Shown: positions 1 through 9,681 of the stretch, in pieces
How positions within the stretch are numbered: the first letter of the stretch is position 1
Layout: every line of letters begins with the position of its first letter
Assembly (NCBI GenBank): GCA_025350865.1
Contig: JANXWZ010000238.1
Location: 80,453 to 144,452 of the forward strand
Source: Rhodanobacteraceae bacterium
GTDB lineage: Bacteria > Acidobacteriota > Terriglobia > Terriglobales > Acidobacteriaceae
Reading direction: 5' to 3'
DNA length: 64,000 nucleotides
Program-made: the position numbers and the translations under genes
The notes under the pieces: model-generated
Seen by the model: the letters and a program-made list of their open reading frames with translations, nothing else
What the model was told of the DNA's origin: nothing
Databases searched by the model: none

Positions 1-9
1 CTTACGGTA

Positions 10-279
10 ATGATGTACGTCTGTGGTCTGTTTTATCTGTGTACGACTGCTTTGGCGGTGGGGTACGGGCCGAAGCAGTATCTGCTGAACCAGATTCTGT
101 ACGGAGCGGTGGCGATTGCTTTTATGATCGAGATGGTGCTATTGCGGGTTCCAGCGGTGCGTGGCTGGGCTACACGCAGCGTACCGCAGCGGCTAAAGCC
201 GGATTCTATAGCGGCAGGTTATGGCACGGCTGAAGCCGTGACCTTACGCACGACAGGAAGTCATTCGAGGAACTCATGA
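10..279 (+). CDS. C-terminal part of a multi-TM membrane protein (upstream part probably outside the window)
   Basis: Hydrophobic helices followed by a basic tail; ATGA overlap with the next gene; last ~20 aa are encoded by a CACGGCTGAAGCCGTG palindrome. Confidence 0.5.
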   Translation: MMYVCGLFYLCTTALAVGYGPKQYLLNQILYGAVAIAFMIEMVLLRVPAVRGWATRSVPQRLKPDSIAAGYGTAEAVTLRTTGSHSRNS

Positions 280-1412
280 GCACACTATTACCGATTTTGC
301 CGCCAGATGGACTACTGGAACAGCAGGATGGATTTAGCCCTGCCGCACAGGCTGCCGAAGAAGACAAGAACCGCATGCGGCGGTACTTCCAGAAGACCGA
401 GGATGCGCTTGGCCCAGTGGCTCATCATGAACCGGTTTGCCTGTATCTGGAGACGACGAACCGCTGCAACCTGCTGTGCACGACGTGCCCTCGGACCTAT
501 GAGCAACTGGAGCCTGAGGCGGATATGCCCTGGGATCTGTTCACCTCGCTGATCGATCAGTATCCAAATATTGCGCGTGTGGTTCTGCACGGGATCGGCG
601 AGCCGATGCTGGTGAAGGATATTGCCCAGCGGGTGAAGTATTTGAAGGATCGCGGTGTGTACGTACTGTTCAACACCAACGGCACTTTGCTCAACGAGGT
701 GAATGGCAAGGCACTTATCGACGCTGGTCTGGATGAGTTGCGGGTGTCGCTCGATGCGGCCGAGAGCGATGTCTACCAGATGGTGCGGGGCAAGGATTTC
801 TTCGACAAGATCGTCGAAAATGTGGGGCGTTTTACGGCGATGCAGCGCGAGCTGAATGCTCCGAAGCCGCGTGTAAGTTTGTGGCTGACCGGGTTGCGCG
901 AGACGGTCGATCAACTGCCGAACTTTGTGCGGCTTGCCCATCGTGTCGGAGTGTTTGAGGTGTACCTGCAGCGGCTGGTGTTCTTCGACGATCCGATGAG
1001 CGACAAGTCGCTGGCGCGGGCTGAGTCGGCGCTGTTTGAGCACACGACGGCGCGGGAAGAGGCGCTGATTCAGGAAGCCGAAGATGTCGCGAAGGAGTTG
1101 GGCGTGATGTTCTCGGCCTCGGGTGCGGTCGATCCGGGCGAGTCGATCAAACAGCAGAAGGACGATGCGCCGTGGTCGCTGTGCCGCAGGCCGTGGTCGC
1201 TGATGTACATCACCGCAAATGGGCGGGTACTGCCTTGCTGCATCGCACCGTTCTCGATGAAGGGGTACGGGGCGTTCACGCTGGGCAATGCTACGCAGGC
1301 TTCTCTGAAAGAGATTTGGAATGGCGGGGAGTATCAGCGGTTTCGCGAGGGCTTGCTGACGAGCGCTCCGCCTCCGGCCTGTGCAAATTGCGGGTTGCGG
1401 TGGAGTCTGTAG
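276..1412 (+). CDS. Radical SAM protein with C-terminal SPASM-like Cys cluster
   Basis: CNLLCTTCP (CxxxCxxC) motif, then C-terminal CCIAPF...CANCGL cysteines. Confidence 0.9.
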   Translation: MSTLLPILPPDGLLEQQDGFSPAAQAAEEDKNRMRRYFQKTEDALGPVAHHEPVCLYLETTNRCNLLCTTCPRTYEQLEPEADMPWDLFTSLIDQYPNIARVVLHGIGEPMLVKDIAQRVKYLKDRGVYVLFNTNGTLLNEVNGKALIDAGLDELRVSLDAAESDVYQMVRGKDFFDKIVENVGRFTAMQRELNAPKPRVSLWLTGLRETVDQLPNFVRLAHRVGVFEVYLQRLVFFDDPMSDKSLARAESALFEHTTAREEALIQEAEDVAKELGVMFSASGAVDPGESIKQQKDDAPWSLCRRPWSLMYITANGRVLPCCIAPFSMKGYGAFTLGNATQASLKEIWNGGEYQRFREGLLTSAPPPACANCGLRWSL

Positions 1413-1484
1413 GCTGGTTGGAAGAAAGCATGATTTACCAGCTGACGGCTTTTGCGCTTAGAGCTGTCAGCTAAAGGCGGGATC

Positions 1485-2177
1485 TTGGTTTCCATTATTA
1501 TTCCCGCGTTGAATGAGGCGGAGTCGATCAGGCATGTCGTTGCTAAGATGCCGTGGGATCAGATCGCTGAGTGCATTGTGGTGGACAATGGCTCGACCGA
1601 TTGCACAGCGGAGATAGCGCGGGCGGCGGGGGCTCGTGTGATCACCTCGCAGCGAGGGTACGGGGCGGCCTGCCTCGCTGGGTCACAGGCGGCTTTAGAG
1701 AGCAGCGACATTCTGGTTTACATGGATGGCGATGGGTCGGATGTGATCGCTGACCTGTCGCGACTTGTGGGACCGATTGCGGCGGGCGAGGCCGACTTTG
1801 TGGTCGGGTCGCGGATCAATGGGAATCGCGAGGCGGGATCGATGCTGCCGAGTCAGGTGTTTGCAGGGCGCCTGGTGGGGACGCTGCTGCGGGTGTTTCA
1901 GGGTGTCCACTACACCGATATGGGGCCGTTTCGTGCGATTCGGCGGTCGTCGCTGCAGGCTATGGGGATGAGCGAGCTGACCTACGGTTGGAACCTCGAG
2001 ATGCAGATCAAGGCGGCGCAGCAGGGGTTAAGGATTCGCGAGATTACCGTGGATTATCGTCGGCGGATCGGTGGGGTGAGTAAGGTGTCGGGGGATTGGA
2101 AGGCAAGCGTGAAGGCGGGGGCGCGGATTCTCGAAGTGTTGTGGCGGGTGGGGATGCGGCAGAGGGGTGGGGTCTAG
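1485..2177 (+). CDS. Family 2 glycosyltransferase (DPM1/polyprenyl-phosphate mannosyltransferase-like)
   Basis: VSIIIPALNEAESI...VVDNGSTDCTAEIA...YMDGDGSD; likely TTG start at 1485 (ORF track opens at 1452). Confidence 0.88.
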   Translation: MVSIIIPALNEAESIRHVVAKMPWDQIAECIVVDNGSTDCTAEIARAAGARVITSQRGYGAACLAGSQAALESSDILVYMDGDGSDVIADLSRLVGPIAAGEADFVVGSRINGNREAGSMLPSQVFAGRLVGTLLRVFQGVHYTDMGPFRAIRRSSLQAMGMSELTYGWNLEMQIKAAQQGLRIREITVDYRRRIGGVSKVSGDWKASVKAGARILEVLWRVGMRQRGGV

Positions 2178-2188
2178 GGGGCGTCGAT

Positions 2189-2227
2189 CCCACTCACCGC
2201 GATGGGGCTGCGATGAATGGGGCACCC
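2189..2227. repeat. ATGGGGCACCC-type hairpin repeat (copy a)
   Basis: CCCACTCACCGCgatggggctGCGATGAATGGGGCACCC. Confidence 0.7.
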
Positions 2228-2309
2228 AAGATTGGTGGGGTCAACAACACGAATACGGAGATTCTGGCTTCGCCAGAACGACGTTGACGTACGTGGGTAG
2301 AATCGGTGC

Positions 2310-4121
2310 ATGTCGAACATCAAGAGTCGCCGGGAGTTTGTTGCGGGGGTAGGGATGGCATTGGGTGCCGCTGGGTTGGCGGGATGCAAGGACACGAAGC
2401 AGGCTACGCCCGGTGCGCCGCCGGCGTTTGGGACGGCTCCTGCGGTGGGGCCGGAGGTTTCGGTGGGCACGTTTGCCGAGGCTGAGAAGCTGCTGCGGGC
2501 TCCGCTGACGGACAAAGACCGCGCGGAGGCGGCAGGGAACTGGCGCCAGGCGATGGCCGGTCTGACGGAGCGGCGAACCGGCCCGAAGAAGGTTGCGATT
2601 GAGGCGACGGTTGCGCCGTATTCGACTTGGAATCCGGTGCTGCCGGGTCAGTCTCACGGGCCGGAGCGGGATGTATTTGTCCGGACGAGCGGTGCGGTGC
2701 CCCCGCTCCCAACATCCGATGCGGAGATTGCGTTTGCGCCCGTGACGGTGTTGTCGCGATGGATCGAGACGCGGAAGATTACATCGGAGCGGCTGACGAA
2801 GATCTATCTGGACCGCATTGAGAAGTACAACCCGACGCTGCGGTGCGTGATTACACCTACGCCCGAAATCGCGATGCAGCAAGCCAAGGCGGCCGATGCG
2901 GAGATTGCAGCAGGGAAATATCGCGGACCTTTGCATGGGATTCCCTGGGGCGGCAAAGATCTGGTGGATACGGCGGGAATCCGCACGACCTACGGAGCCG
3001 AGTTCCACGAGAATCGTGTGCCGACCGAGGATGCCGCCGTGGTGGCGCGTCTTCACGCAGCCGGAGCCGTGTTGGTGGGTAAGCTCTCGATGGGGGCGCT
3101 GGCATTGAACGACGTATGGTTCGGCGGGCAGACGATGAACCCGTGGCTGCTGGAGGAGGGTTCCAGCGGATCGTCTGCGGGGCCTGGATCGGCCACTGCG
3201 GCGGGGCTGGTGGGTTTCTCGATCGGCTCGGAGACGGGTGGGTCGATTGTGAGCCCGAGCATGCGTTGCGGGGTGACTGGCTTGCGGCCGACGTTTGGGC
3301 GAGTTCCGCGGTCGGGCGCGATGACGCTGTGCTGGTCGCTGGATAAGCTGGGGCCGATGACGCGGACGGTCGAAGACGCGATGCTGGTGCTGCATGCGAT
3401 TCAGGGGCCGGATGCAGGCGACCTGGCGACGCTGCAGAACGGAATGGCAGGGAAGCTGGAGTTCGACGCCGCCATACCTGTGAAGGGCCTGAAGGCCGGT
3501 TATTTTGCGGGGTGGATGAAGGAGGCTCCGGCGACGGACGTCGATCGGCAGACGCTGGCGGATATGGAGAAGCTTGGAATCGAACTCGTGCCAGTGGAAC
3601 TGCCGGACTGGCCTTACAGTTCGTTGAATACGATCCTGTTTGCGGAAGCTGCGGCGGCGTTCGAAGACGAGACCCTGGATGGCCGCGTGGCACAACTGAA
3701 GGCGCAAGCGCCGGATGCATGGCCAAATACTTTCCGCCAGTCGCGCTTCTTGTCGGCGGTGGATTTCGTCCAGGCAGACCGGCTGCGACGCAAGGTTGCG
3801 TTGGAGATGGCTCGGGTGATGAGCCATGTCGATCTCTTGATGGTCCCGAGCCTGCGCGATGAGATGCTGACCATCTCGAACCACACCGGGCATCCGTCCC
3901 TGACGTTGAAGACCGGCTACGTTGAAGTGTCCGAGACGCGGAGCGACTGGGCTCCGGGATCGGAGTACTCGTCGAAGAAACTCGCATCCTCTCATCGCGT
4001 CCCGCATGGGGTCACGTTGCTCGGACGGTTGTTCGACGAGGGGACGATTGCGCGGGTGGGACTGGCATTGGAGCGGCATTACGATATTGCGGCGCAACAT
4101 CCTGCTGGGTTCGGGGTATGA
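2310..4121 (+). CDS. Amidase-signature family protein with Tat/lipoprotein-like signal
   Basis: SRREFVAGVGMALGAAGLAGC N-terminus; GSSGSSAGPGSATAAGLVGFSIGSETGGSI amidase signature. Confidence 0.92.
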   Translation: MSNIKSRREFVAGVGMALGAAGLAGCKDTKQATPGAPPAFGTAPAVGPEVSVGTFAEAEKLLRAPLTDKDRAEAAGNWRQAMAGLTERRTGPKKVAIEATVAPYSTWNPVLPGQSHGPERDVFVRTSGAVPPLPTSDAEIAFAPVTVLSRWIETRKITSERLTKIYLDRIEKYNPTLRCVITPTPEIAMQQAKAADAEIAAGKYRGPLHGIPWGGKDLVDTAGIRTTYGAEFHENRVPTEDAAVVARLHAAGAVLVGKLSMGALALNDVWFGGQTMNPWLLEEGSSGSSAGPGSATAAGLVGFSIGSETGGSIVSPSMRCGVTGLRPTFGRVPRSGAMTLCWSLDKLGPMTRTVEDAMLVLHAIQGPDAGDLATLQNGMAGKLEFDAAIPVKGLKAGYFAGWMKEAPATDVDRQTLADMEKLGIELVPVELPDWPYSSLNTILFAEAAAAFEDETLDGRVAQLKAQAPDAWPNTFRQSRFLSAVDFVQADRLRRKVALEMARVMSHVDLLMVPSLRDEMLTISNHTGHPSLTLKTGYVEVSETRSDWAPGSEYSSKKLASSHRVPHGVTLLGRLFDEGTIARVGLALERHYDIAAQHPAGFGV

Positions 4122-4166
4122 CCGGATACAGGCCCTGATCCGACTGGAACGAACGGAGAGAAAGCG

Positions 4167-4669
4167 ATGAAGGGATTTGTCTGTGTGATTGCGATGTTGT
4201 TGGGGTTGGCTGCGCCGATAACTGCTTATGCGCAGGACGGGCCGCAGGCCGATTCATCCAGGCCGCTGACGCGGACTCCCGACCAGATACTGAAGATGTG
4301 TGACATGAAGTTGTCGCTGACCGACGGACAAAAGGACTTGCTGACGCCCTTGATTGCGGATCGTCAGGTGAAGCTGCAGGAACTGCGTCAGGATACGTCC
4401 ATGAGGCCGCGCGAGAAGCTTAGGAAGTTGGAGGCGACGACCGAGAGTAGCGACAAGAAGATGAACGCGGTGCTGACGCCCGACCAACAGAGAAGTATGG
4501 GGAGATCGAGCAGGAGATGAAGGATCAGCTGAGGCAGCGGAGGCAGGCGGAGGCAGGCGGAGGGCAATTGAACCATTCCTTAATACAACCTTTTTCAGGG
4601 CGTAAATATGGTGGTCCGCAGGTCTTTGGGCGGGCACCTACAGCGTCCGGTGAACCGTCTCACAAATGA
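4167..4669 (+). pseudogene. Small secreted protein with an apparent frameshift near 4491-4493
   Basis: Frame 1 ends ...MNAVLTPDQQRSMGRSSRR*; the other frame continues KYGEIEQEMKDQLRQRRQAEAGGGQLN..., the expected continuation of an LTPDQQxKY helical protein. Confidence 0.6.
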
Positions 4670-4819
4670 AGTTTGAATCCCAGACGGGTCATAAGTCTTC
4701 AGAGAAAGGGATACTAACGTGTTAGACGATTAGACCCGTGTGGGATATGACTGATCGGTAACGTCGACGAAGCTAGGTGAAGACGAATTCAAAGGCTTAT
4801 CAGGCTTCAGGAGACAAAG

Positions 4820-4960
4820 ATGCGGACGATGATTTCGGGTTTGGCTGGTTGGGCTCAAATGAAAAATAGCAAAAACGAATCGCTCAAGGTTCTGGATACG
4901 GCGATTACGGTAGTGGCGACGTTGCTTGTGGCGGTGACCTGGTCAGTGCTGCATCGGTAG
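4820..4960 (+). CDS. Predicted 46-aa single-TM small protein (not in supplied ORF list)
   Basis: ATG at 4820 preceded by CAGGAGACAAAG (Shine-Dalgarno-like); MRTMISGLAGWAQMKNSKNESLKVLDTAITVVATLLVAVTWSVLHR*. Confidence 0.5.
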   Translation: MRTMISGLAGWAQMKNSKNESLKVLDTAITVVATLLVAVTWSVLHR

Positions 4961-4990
4961 GATTTGGTGTGTCTTGGGTGTCGGCTGGGA

Positions 4991-6877
4991 TTAGCGGACA
5001 CTAAGAACCACGAGAGTCTCATCGTCGAAGTGCTCGGCGCCGGATTGGTGGGTGGTGACAGCTTCGAGAATGGCATCTATGGCAGATTGCGCGCCGGTCG
5101 CGGCAGTTGGGTGTTGCTGCAGGAGATTTTTCAGCCGTTCGCTACCAAAATCCTCGCCGCGCGAGTTGACTGCGTCGGTGATGCCGTCGGAAAAGAAGAC
5201 AACCAGGTCACCCGGCGTCAGGCGCATGTGCATCTCGTCGTAGGTGGCGTGAGGGAAGAGACCGAGCGGAAATCCTTCAATTTGAAGGGTTTGCACATCA
5301 AGCGCATCGGTGAGTGAGCCTCTGCGCGTCACGAGGAGCGGCTGCACCGAACCGGCGTTGGCAAGCGAGAGGGTCCGGGCCTCGTCGTCCCACAGTGCGA
5401 GCAACATCGTGACGTATTGGCCGTCGAGTTTGCGTTCCTGTAGCTGATCATTCAGAGCGCTGAGCAGTTTGTGCGGTGCCAGATGCCGCGATGCGAGAGA
5501 GCGCAAGATTCCTGAGACGAGAGCGGCGTAGAGTGCGGCCGGTGCGGCCTTGCCTGATACGTCGCCGAGAACGAAGAGCGTGCGGTGTGAGCCGCCCTCC
5601 TTGGTGTAGTCGATGAAATCGTAAAGATCGCCCCCGATGGAGCGTGCCGGGCTAAAGCTGGCGGCAATGTCCGCATTCGGCGCTGCCGGTGGGGTCGACG
5701 GCAACAGCCGCAACTGGACCTGGCGAGCCATGTCGAGGTCCCGCTCCATGCGCTGCTCCTCCTCGTGGATGCGCTGGTAGAGGCGTGCGTTGGCGATGCT
5801 GATGGCGATTTGCGCTGCGAGTGTGACGAGCGTTCGCAGATGGTCTTCGTTGTAGTAGTTGACGCGGGTGTGTTCCAGATCGATGACGCCGATGACCTTG
5901 CCCTTATAGATCAAGGGGACGGTGAGTTTGGAACGGGTTTCGGGGTGAACATTGACGTAACGCGGGTCTTTCCGGACGTCAGGGGCGAGAATCGGGGCTC
6001 GCTCCTGCGCGGCTGTTCCGATAATGCCCTGGCCCATCTGGATGTTGCGTTCCCGCACCACGCGCTCGCCATAGCGGGTGGAAAAGCGATGCTCGAACTG
6101 CTCGTTCTTGTCGCTCCAGAGCAGGATGGTGAACATGTGGAAGTCGATGACGCGTTTGAGGAGGGTGCCTATGCGCTCCAGAAGGTCATCGGGATCGAGG
6201 ATTGAGGTAATCTCGCGGGAGATTTCGTGCAGCACAGTCAGGGTCTGGGCCTGGCGCGACACACGCGTGTAGAGCCGGGCGTTCTCTACCGCGACGGCAA
6301 CGCGGGAGGCTGTGAGCTCCAGCAGTCGCTGGTGGTCCGGTGTGAAGAAGGCCTCGATCTCCGATTGAAGGTCCAGAACTCCGATGACCTTATTCTTGAC
6401 GATCAGGGGAACCGCCAGCTCTGACCGGACCGCGGAGTTGGCGTTGATGTAGTTCTCAATCTTCGTGACGTCTTCGACCAAAATGGACTTTCGCTGCAAC
6501 GCGGCCTGGCCAGACACGCCGCGCCCCAGCTTGATGCGGATGCGCTCGATGTCGGGGGTGTGGCCGGTCTGGAAGCGCATCCAGAGCTCGTGCGTGCGGT
6601 CGTTGATCAGCAGAATGGCAAAGATTCGGTAGTCGATGACGGCGCGGACCAGATCGGCGACCCGATGGAGCAGCGTGTTGAGCTCTAGGGTGGTGTTGAG
6701 TGCGTCGGCGAGGCGCAGCAGGAAGTCGAGTTGGAGCGGCTCGACGCGGATGTTGGGCGAGTCGGCGTGGGGGTGAAAAAGGGCACGGCTGGCCTTCTCC
6801 GACACGCCGGCGTCTGCTGGGCGATAGTCGCCCTCGAGTGGCAGTTCTTGCGCTTCGGAATGTGTCCGCGAGGTCAT
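4991..6877 (-). CDS. GAF-GAF-PP2C (SpoIIE/RsbU-type) serine phosphatase
   Basis: Two GAF-like repeats (LGRGVSGQAALQRKSILVEDV; MGQGIIGTAAQERAPILAPDV) then DMARQVQLRLLP...GGDLYDF...FSDGITDAVN. Confidence 0.92.
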   Translation of the reverse strand: MTSRTHSEAQELPLEGDYRPADAGVSEKASRALFHPHADSPNIRVEPLQLDFLLRLADALNTTLELNTLLHRVADLVRAVIDYRIFAILLINDRTHELWMRFQTGHTPDIERIRIKLGRGVSGQAALQRKSILVEDVTKIENYINANSAVRSELAVPLIVKNKVIGVLDLQSEIEAFFTPDHQRLLELTASRVAVAVENARLYTRVSRQAQTLTVLHEISREITSILDPDDLLERIGTLLKRVIDFHMFTILLWSDKNEQFEHRFSTRYGERVVRERNIQMGQGIIGTAAQERAPILAPDVRKDPRYVNVHPETRSKLTVPLIYKGKVIGVIDLEHTRVNYYNEDHLRTLVTLAAQIAISIANARLYQRIHEEEQRMERDLDMARQVQLRLLPSTPPAAPNADIAASFSPARSIGGDLYDFIDYTKEGGSHRTLFVLGDVSGKAAPAALYAALVSGILRSLASRHLAPHKLLSALNDQLQERKLDGQYVTMLLALWDDEARTLSLANAGSVQPLLVTRRGSLTDALDVQTLQIEGFPLGLFPHATYDEMHMRLTPGDLVVFFSDGITDAVNSRGEDFGSERLKNLLQQHPTAATGAQSAIDAILEAVTTHQSGAEHFDDETLVVLSVR

Positions 6878-6934
6878 TCGATGGGATGATTCTAACCGGA
6901 GTGGACCGGTACCCAGCAAAATGCCCTCAACTGC

Positions 6935-7723
6935 CTAGTAACCGGTGGAGGCCGGAGGAGCCGACGTGTGGCCGGCGAGTTCGGCGAGAATGCGAACGCT
7001 GGCGCTGGCGCCGATGCGGGTGGCTCCGGCGCGGAGCATCGCTGTCGCGTCGGCCAGGGAGCGAATGCCGCCAGAGGCCTTGACTCCGGCGCGTGTGCCG
7101 GCGACGCCGCGCATCAACGCGATGTCGTCGACAGTGGCCCCGCCTGTGGAAAAGCCGGTGCTGGTCTTGATGAAGTCGGCTCCGGCGGCCAGTGCGATTT
7201 CAGAGGCACGCAGCTTCTCCTCGAAGGTGAGGAGGCAGGTTTCCAGGATCACTTTAACGATCGCACCGGCTCCGTGGGCCAGTTCGACGACGCCACGGAT
7301 ATCTTGCCGGACGAGTTCGAAGTCTTCCTTTGTGCCCGATTTCAGGACGCCGATATTCAGGACCATGTCAACGTCGTGCGCACCGTTTTTTAGGACGCGG
7401 GCGGTTTCGTCACGCTTGGAGGCGGAAAGTGTGGCACCAAGGGGAAAGCCTACGACGACGCCGACCGGGACGCCGGTGCCGGCGAGCGCCTCGGCCGCGA
7501 CCGAGACCCAGTAGGGATTGACCATCGCGCAGGCGAAGCGGTTTTGGGCGGCCTCTTGGCAAAGCTGGATGACCTGGGAGCGGGTGGCTTCGGGCTTGAG
7601 CAGTGTGTGGTCGAGCACGGCAGCCAGCGCGGTGGGGGACGAGAGGGCCTGGGTGGCAAAGGCCGGGGCTTCATAGGGGAGGATGGTGCCGACGGTAGGG
7701 TTCATACTTCTCCTGCTGGGCAT
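6935..7723 (-). CDS. deoC: Deoxyribose-phosphate aldolase
   Basis: LDHTLLKPEATRSQVIQLCQEA...FIKTSTGFSTGGATVDDIALMR...VKASGGIRSLADA. Confidence 0.96.
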   Translation of the reverse strand: MPSRRSMNPTVGTILPYEAPAFATQALSSPTALAAVLDHTLLKPEATRSQVIQLCQEAAQNRFACAMVNPYWVSVAAEALAGTGVPVGVVVGFPLGATLSASKRDETARVLKNGAHDVDMVLNIGVLKSGTKEDFELVRQDIRGVVELAHGAGAIVKVILETCLLTFEEKLRASEIALAAGADFIKTSTGFSTGGATVDDIALMRGVAGTRAGVKASGGIRSLADATAMLRAGATRIGASASVRILAELAGHTSAPPASTGY

Positions 7724-7940
7724 TGCTGCACCCGGTCGTTTCTATCATACGAGGGGGATGAAAGGTGTCCAACGTGCGCATGGTCAACATAAGGCATCTG
7801 GAAAGGAACCGATGACGATGCAATGACAAATTGCTGACAACTGTTTGCAATACAAAGTTTAGTCTCCAGATTGTCGGCAGAAAAGTGGACCGGCGGAACC
7901 TCCCGACCCCTGGCGTCGCGAGGAACAAAGTGAGGCGAGA

Positions 7941-9578
7941 ATGCGGAAATTCGCGATGCAGGACTACGCAACGGCAGTGAGTGGGCGATGGATAAAGCAC
8001 GCAGCAGTTCTGGGACTCGCTGCGACCTGTGCGGCTGCGTCCGGACAGACCAGCGGCGGGGTCTTCCAGGTCACAAACATTCTTTCCGACGGCTTTGTTC
8101 CGGCGGCGAACACCGATGTCGCCTTCGTCGATCCGTGGGGCGTATCAGGAGCCAAGACCCTGTGGATCAACACGGCCGCAACCGGGTTCAGCTATGTCGT
8201 GCCTATCGTTACGCCTGCCCCGCCAACGCCAGCGGTTTCCTTTAAAGCCGTTGTGCCGCCAGCGCCTGGTACCACGGGAGTCGGTCAGCCCACCGGAACG
8301 ATCCAGAACACGACTGCGTCAGGGTTCGTTCTTTCCAATGGAGCAAAGGCGTCGTTCCTGTTTGCAACCCTGGATGGGACCGTGTCTGGATGGAACGGGG
8401 CACAGGCCGCCCAAGGTCAGCTCTCCCTGATTGCCATCAACAACAGCGCGAAGAAGGCCCAATACACCGGCATGGCGTTGGCCACCAATGCCAGCGGAAG
8501 CTACCTTCTGCTGCCGAATTTTGGAGCCGGCGGCAACGTTGAAATTTACAACACCAGCTTTCAGCCCGCGACACTCGCAGGAACATTTACCGACCCTAAC
8601 GTTCCTGCCGGTTACGCACCCTACGCTATTCACGTTATCGGAACTCAGGTGTTCGTGACCTATACCCTCCGCTCGACCACGAATTACCAGGAAACCCTGG
8701 GAACGAACACAGGATTTGTTTCGGTATTCGACGTGAACGGAACCTTCGTCTCGCGAGCGATTACTGGCGGGCTGTTGAATGCACCGTGGGGCGTCGCGAT
8801 AGCTCCCGCAGGCTTCGGCATCTATGCCGGCGCCTTGTTGGTGGGCAACTTCGGCGACGGGTTGATCACCGCCTACAATCCCACGACGTTTGCCTATCTC
8901 GGCACGGTCGCGGACAGCACCGGCAAAGCGATCGCGTATCCGGGACTCTGGGAGATTTTTTCCAACGCAAACGGGAATCCTGCGGCACTCTACTTTGTCG
9001 CCGGGCTCGCCAACGAGTCTCACGGGTTGTATGGATCGATCGCAAACTCCACGACAGCGACCAGCACTCCGACCTTCAACCTGAGCAGCGCGACCAAAGT
9101 GGCGTCCGTTGCGGTCGGATCGACGACGACGGTAGGCCTTAGCCTTGCTCCAGTCAACTCCTTCAACGGAACGGTTTCCATGAGTTGCACCGGACTCCCG
9201 GCAGGTGCTACATGCCAGTTCGGCACCGGCTTCGTCAGCATCTCTCCCACTGCGCCGACGACGGCATCGGTGACGATTACAACGCAGGCCAAGGTCGGAA
9301 GCCTGGTCCGTCCGATGGGACGTGGCGCGGCGGCAGGGATTGTCGTTGCGTTGATGCTGCCTTTCGGCGCGATTGCTCTTGGACGGCGTCGGAGACAGCT
9401 CGCCGGACTGCGGTTGGCCCTGATGTTGGCGCTGAGCGTCGCGACAGTAGGACTCTTCTCTGGTTGCAGTACCGCACTCAGCATTCCTGCGACGCCCACG
9501 GGAACTTCGAACGTGACGATCACCGCGACGTCACCCAGCGCTACGCAATCGACGGTGGTCGCCCTCACCGTTCAATGA
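7941..9578 (+). CDS. TIGR03118-type secreted protein with C-terminal Ig-like/TM module
   Basis: QVTNILSDGFVPAANTDVAFVDPWGVS...LWINTAATG...; C-terminus FNGTVSMSCTGLPAGATC...TM-RRRR-TM-SGCS. Confidence 0.85.
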   Translation: MRKFAMQDYATAVSGRWIKHAAVLGLAATCAAASGQTSGGVFQVTNILSDGFVPAANTDVAFVDPWGVSGAKTLWINTAATGFSYVVPIVTPAPPTPAVSFKAVVPPAPGTTGVGQPTGTIQNTTASGFVLSNGAKASFLFATLDGTVSGWNGAQAAQGQLSLIAINNSAKKAQYTGMALATNASGSYLLLPNFGAGGNVEIYNTSFQPATLAGTFTDPNVPAGYAPYAIHVIGTQVFVTYTLRSTTNYQETLGTNTGFVSVFDVNGTFVSRAITGGLLNAPWGVAIAPAGFGIYAGALLVGNFGDGLITAYNPTTFAYLGTVADSTGKAIAYPGLWEIFSNANGNPAALYFVAGLANESHGLYGSIANSTTATSTPTFNLSSATKVASVAVGSTTTVGLSLAPVNSFNGTVSMSCTGLPAGATCQFGTGFVSISPTAPTTASVTITTQAKVGSLVRPMGRGAAAGIVVALMLPFGAIALGRRRRQLAGLRLALMLALSVATVGLFSGCSTALSIPATPTGTSNVTITATSPSATQSTVVALTVQ

Positions 9579-9603
9579 GGTTGTACCTGACGGTCACTAG
9601 CCA

Positions 9604-9634
9604 GCCGCCCCTCACCCGGGGCGGCTTCTTTTTT
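9604..9634 (+). terminator. Rho-independent terminator
   Basis: GCCGCCCC-tcaccc-GGGGCGGC followed by ttctttttt. Confidence 0.88.
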
Positions 9635-9681
9635 GCGGAATTGTTGCAGATGGTGTCCGATACCGGACGGAGCTTCCAAGA

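Noticed and set aside
1440-1472. AGCTGAC...GTCAGCT inverted repeat between the radical SAM and GT2 genes
   Set aside because: 7-bp stem with a 19-nt loop and no U-tract; could be chance.
2241-4100. 619-aa minus-strand ORF opposite the amidase
   Set aside because: Arg/His/Pro-rich shadow ORF on a high-GC gene; the amidase frame has clear family motifs.
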